Assembly: GCA_022575985.1 (NCBI GenBank)
Contig: JAKSXM010000231.1
Span: 9,426,501-9,490,500 of the forward strand
Reading direction: 5' to 3'
DNA length: 64,000 nucleotides
Source of the DNA: Anagrus nilaparvatae
Taxonomy: Eukaryota; Arthropoda; Insecta; Hymenoptera; Mymaridae
Shown one piece after another: positions 61,401 to 64,000 of this stretch. Every line of letters begins with the position of its first letter. Positions within the stretch are counted from its first letter, which is position 1. The notes under the pieces were generated by a model that searched no databases, was not told the DNA's origin, and worked only from the letters and a program-made list of their open reading frames with translations. The translations under genes were made by a program, and so were the position numbers.

Positions 61401-64000
61401 AAGAATCAGTAGTATTTGGTGCAGTGACCATGAAATCCGATTCAGATTTACCTAATTTAGAACAGGGTGTAGTTAAATTCTTTCAATCAAATAAATATGG
61501 AATTTTTGAAGCTAGAAACAAATATTTTGCTATTTGGAAATCAGAAGAGGAACAACGAGATAAAAGCGTGGAAATTGCTTACTATCTTTTGCATCAAAAT
61601 CCAAAACAAACATTTTTCGAAAAATTTCCTGCTTCTGGTACTGATAGGACTGATTTAGAAGTGGCTTGCGTATTGAGGTTTATGAGCCCATCAGAACTCG
61701 TTAACATTCTGATGCACGAATTGGAAGAGCCTGAAGATAATGATAATGATTACACCATTCATTCGATAGAAACCCTGTCTATAAGTGAACCCTTGACTCC
61801 TGAAGAAATAGAGAAAGAAAAGGCACAACCAGAAAAACCTAGTTTAGCTTCTTACACTGCAATCGGTGAAACTGGCGCTCTATTAAATGGAACCTTCAAT
61901 CAAAATGATAAATTCATGTTCAAAAAGGAAACAAGAGGAAGGCAACATGCCACCAACGCTTTGGTCGCACTTGCAATGGTTAAACTATTCGATCCACATA
62001 AATGGGAACGAGAGTTGGTAGATGATATTTTGAAAATGGGAAATAAATTGTGCTTGGATAATTTGAAAAATTTATATAACTCTAATGAGTCCGAGGGAGA
62101 AGTTAGCAAAGAGTATTTATTACCAACTGACATCGAAAAAGAATTCTTTTTGGGAGTCAATAAGATTGCCACTGATATACAAGAAGATATTATGTCTGGT
62201 AAAGTCACTGAAATGCCAAAAATATTTGACGACTTTTTCAAAGATCATAAGATGGGTATTTTGAGGCAAGAAGAGGTGATTATTTTTTTTTTTAATTTTT
62301 AGTTAATGACAATAGTAATAGAAAAAAAAAATAATTCCAACGATCTTTTTAGAGCATGTTTCCGATTTGGAAGCACGGAGATGTTTATTTTACGATGAAT
62401 CCTAATGGGAAAGAAGGTGAAGGAGCCTCGGTGTACTGGTATCTTGATATAGATTCGTTTGTTGAAAAAATTACAAATATGTTAGAAAATGCATTCGGAA
62501 CATTCTTAATTGACGCCGTTATTATTGAAAATTCATTCACCGAAACTGAACGCGAAGAAATAGTAGAACCAGTAACTGACACCGAATGGTATAATTTCAA
62601 AAAGTTATCAGACGGTGTCTGGAAAATTGAATGTACCATATCAATGATGGATGAAAGCTTCGAGGAGGAAAATCGAGGACAGCAAAGTGCGGCAATTTGT
62701 ATTATGGCTATTATATTTTCTAAGGTAAATTAACTAATTATTTTATTAAATAATTGGTATTTTTTTTAAGAGCGGAGAATTGCAAAAACTCAACGAGAAA
62801 AATCTCCAACAAAGTTTTTTTCTTAAAACATTCTGAGGCCAAAAAACTATTTGTCAGTCATAAGCAAAACTATCAAGCAAATATAGTACCTCTGTTTCTT
62901 TGTTCGTAACTGACAAATAACACCCTTAGACAAATAGAGGCAGGAAAAAATGTTAATCTAATATAGTGATAAAATATAATATATGGTGGGAGCTCCTTGG
63001 AGGGGTAAAAGTTTTTCCAAAAAGTGAGGGGGGAACAAAGATTTGACTATATAACTAGAAAAATGCTCCTTGAAAAGAGCATGTCTTTTCTAAAGGGGTT
63101 TGGTTTAATTGCATTTGGTAAATTACTGTATAATGAAACACCCCGAATAGAACTTTGCTAAAAAAATTGAAATTATGTTTTTATAAAATATAAAGTTGCT
63201 CATTGTAAACATTTCTTGTTCTTTGATAGGGATCACGAATTAAAATTTTTTAGTTGATATATTTTAGTGGTTTGCGGTTACCCGAGTTTTCATGGAGTTG
63301 AATTGGGTTGGTTTTCGGTTAAACCAGAAATGTTTCAGAGGTCTGCAGACACGGTTTTGAATTGAAAAATATCCTAGTTTTACGATTCCATGAATATTTT
63401 TTCGGGAATTTTCCGTTTACGCTTTAAAAAACAGGAGAAGTATAGTATAAGAAATAACATAACTTTAAACAAAAAATAATAATTTATTTCCTATAATTAA
63501 CGTATAAAATTAAAAAAATTTAATCATAAAGCCAGAGAGATTTCCGATTTAAAACCCAAAAAGTCGGGTAAGCGCACATCCCTATAGTAGTTACACTTAT
63601 TAAATTCTGAAAATTCAAATTATTTGAAGTGACTGACTACAGTAAACCTATTAATTTTAAGTATGCCTTTTTTAAAGGAAAATATATGACTTATTGTATA
63701 CCAGTTTACATTAGAAGTACATAATTATTAAGCATATTCAACTTTAACTTTAAGGTTTATGAATCAAAAAAATGGTCTGTAGAAATTTTAAATGAAGTAA
63801 CCGTAACTGGCGACAAACTGCATACTCGAAACACTGCTCGAATTGGTCAAAACAAATCATTTTATCCAAAAGAAATAATAAACGAATTTTATCTAGCCAA
63901 TAGAAGAATAAGTCTTAATATACGAGACTGCGTGGAATCTGGAAGCATTGCTGGTTCCGGCTCACGTGTTCAAAGTATTGACAAAGGCGTGACAAATTTT
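58450..64000 (+). CDS. Large multi-module protein of unknown function, putative inactive papain-like protease modules (3' end beyond window)
   Basis: Seven exons join in frame: 58450-58457, 58518-59808, 59883-60126, 60185-60594, 61313-62275, 62353-62724 and 63755-64000 (continuing). At least 1178 residues are encoded. The protein repeats one module five times. The N-half is W-x-x-x-hRG-x-h-x...F...G[KERQ]Q followed by an Ala-rich helix, then W...D-x-hL-x-x-G(D/N)-x-hY. The C-half is a V-x-G-x-V strand, L-x-x-GL-x-x-FF, G(I/V)L/F, (S/F)hA-h-W, FD and G-x-x-C-hhRF. GxQ motifs are RGKQAS (residue 41), KGEQSA, RGKQGI, RGRQHA and RGQQSA. I recognise no named domain with certainty. The layout resembles herpesvirus-tegument-type (C76-like) or OTU-like deubiquitinases, but the residue after Gln, normally Cys, is A/S/G/H/S, and the late Asp-x-His is FDPE or FDSS. 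An enzymatic role is therefore doubtful. There is no signal peptide or membrane span. It follows the sphingomyelin synthase gene by 2.1 kb. Confidence 0.7.
60595..61312. other. Intron 4 of the module-array gene with poly-C tract
   Basis: A 718-base intron between the N-half and C-half of module 3. It contains 13 consecutive C at 60995-61007 in a surrounding of A/T runs and no coding potential. Confidence 0.55.
62725..63754. other. Intron 6 of the module-array gene
   Basis: A 1030-base intron (donor GTAAATT, acceptor AACTTTAAG) between the N-half of module 5 and the exon cut by the window edge. The interior is AT-rich with short G-rich patches (around 63000-63030). No exon is seen inside. Confidence 0.55.

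Overview
The window is a very AT-rich animal nuclear segment. Its spliced genes with short GT-AG introns, an insect G12-type (insect allergen repeat) protein, a secreted insect-type ferritin and abundant small inverted-repeat transposons point to an insect. The gene mix (MATH-BTB protein, vertebrate-like sphingomyelin synthase, a tandem-module unknown gene) and base composition suggest a hymenopteran such as a parasitoid wasp, but that is inference only. No prokaryotic features, tRNA, rRNA or CRISPR array were seen.

Layout. 1-12 kb: a G12-like gene (4228-4881, minus) with two decayed relatives (1-415 minus, 11519-11966 plus) and MITE-like inverted-repeat elements. 12-24 kb: a gene-poor tract with scattered less AT-rich islands. 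24-25.2 kb: a GAGA-rich, locally GC-rich, promoter-like island and a possible orphan exon. 25.2-33.3 kb: repeats, including a nested element built of about 465-bp tandem units with GGTTCCTCAAA inverted ends, and a foldback element made of palindromic CCGCTTGCCGCAAGCGG units.

34.6-44.8 kb is the gene-dense part: an RCC1/BTB protein (RCBTB1-like, nine coding exons, plus), a secreted ferritin light-chain-like subunit (plus), ribosomal protein S17 (minus, convergent with ferritin) and a MATH-BTB (SPOP/TDPOZ-like) gene whose intron holds two repeat elements. 45.8-50.3 kb: a transposase-like remnant, a third G12 remnant, and a 2.5-kb giant foldback with a second element nested in one arm. 54.9-56.3 kb: a six-exon sphingomyelin synthase-type gene.

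58.45-64.0 kb: the most unusual gene. It encodes at least five copies of one two-part module in seven exons and runs off the right edge. The modules carry a G-[KERQ]-Q signature at a position where papain-like deubiquitinases of the herpesvirus-tegument/OTU type have the catalytic Cys. Every copy has a non-Cys residue there, so an array of inactive protease-like modules is the leading hypothesis.

Exon coordinates come from reading splice sites and phases by hand. All listed genes keep frame across every junction. Repeat families were defined only by comparison within the window.
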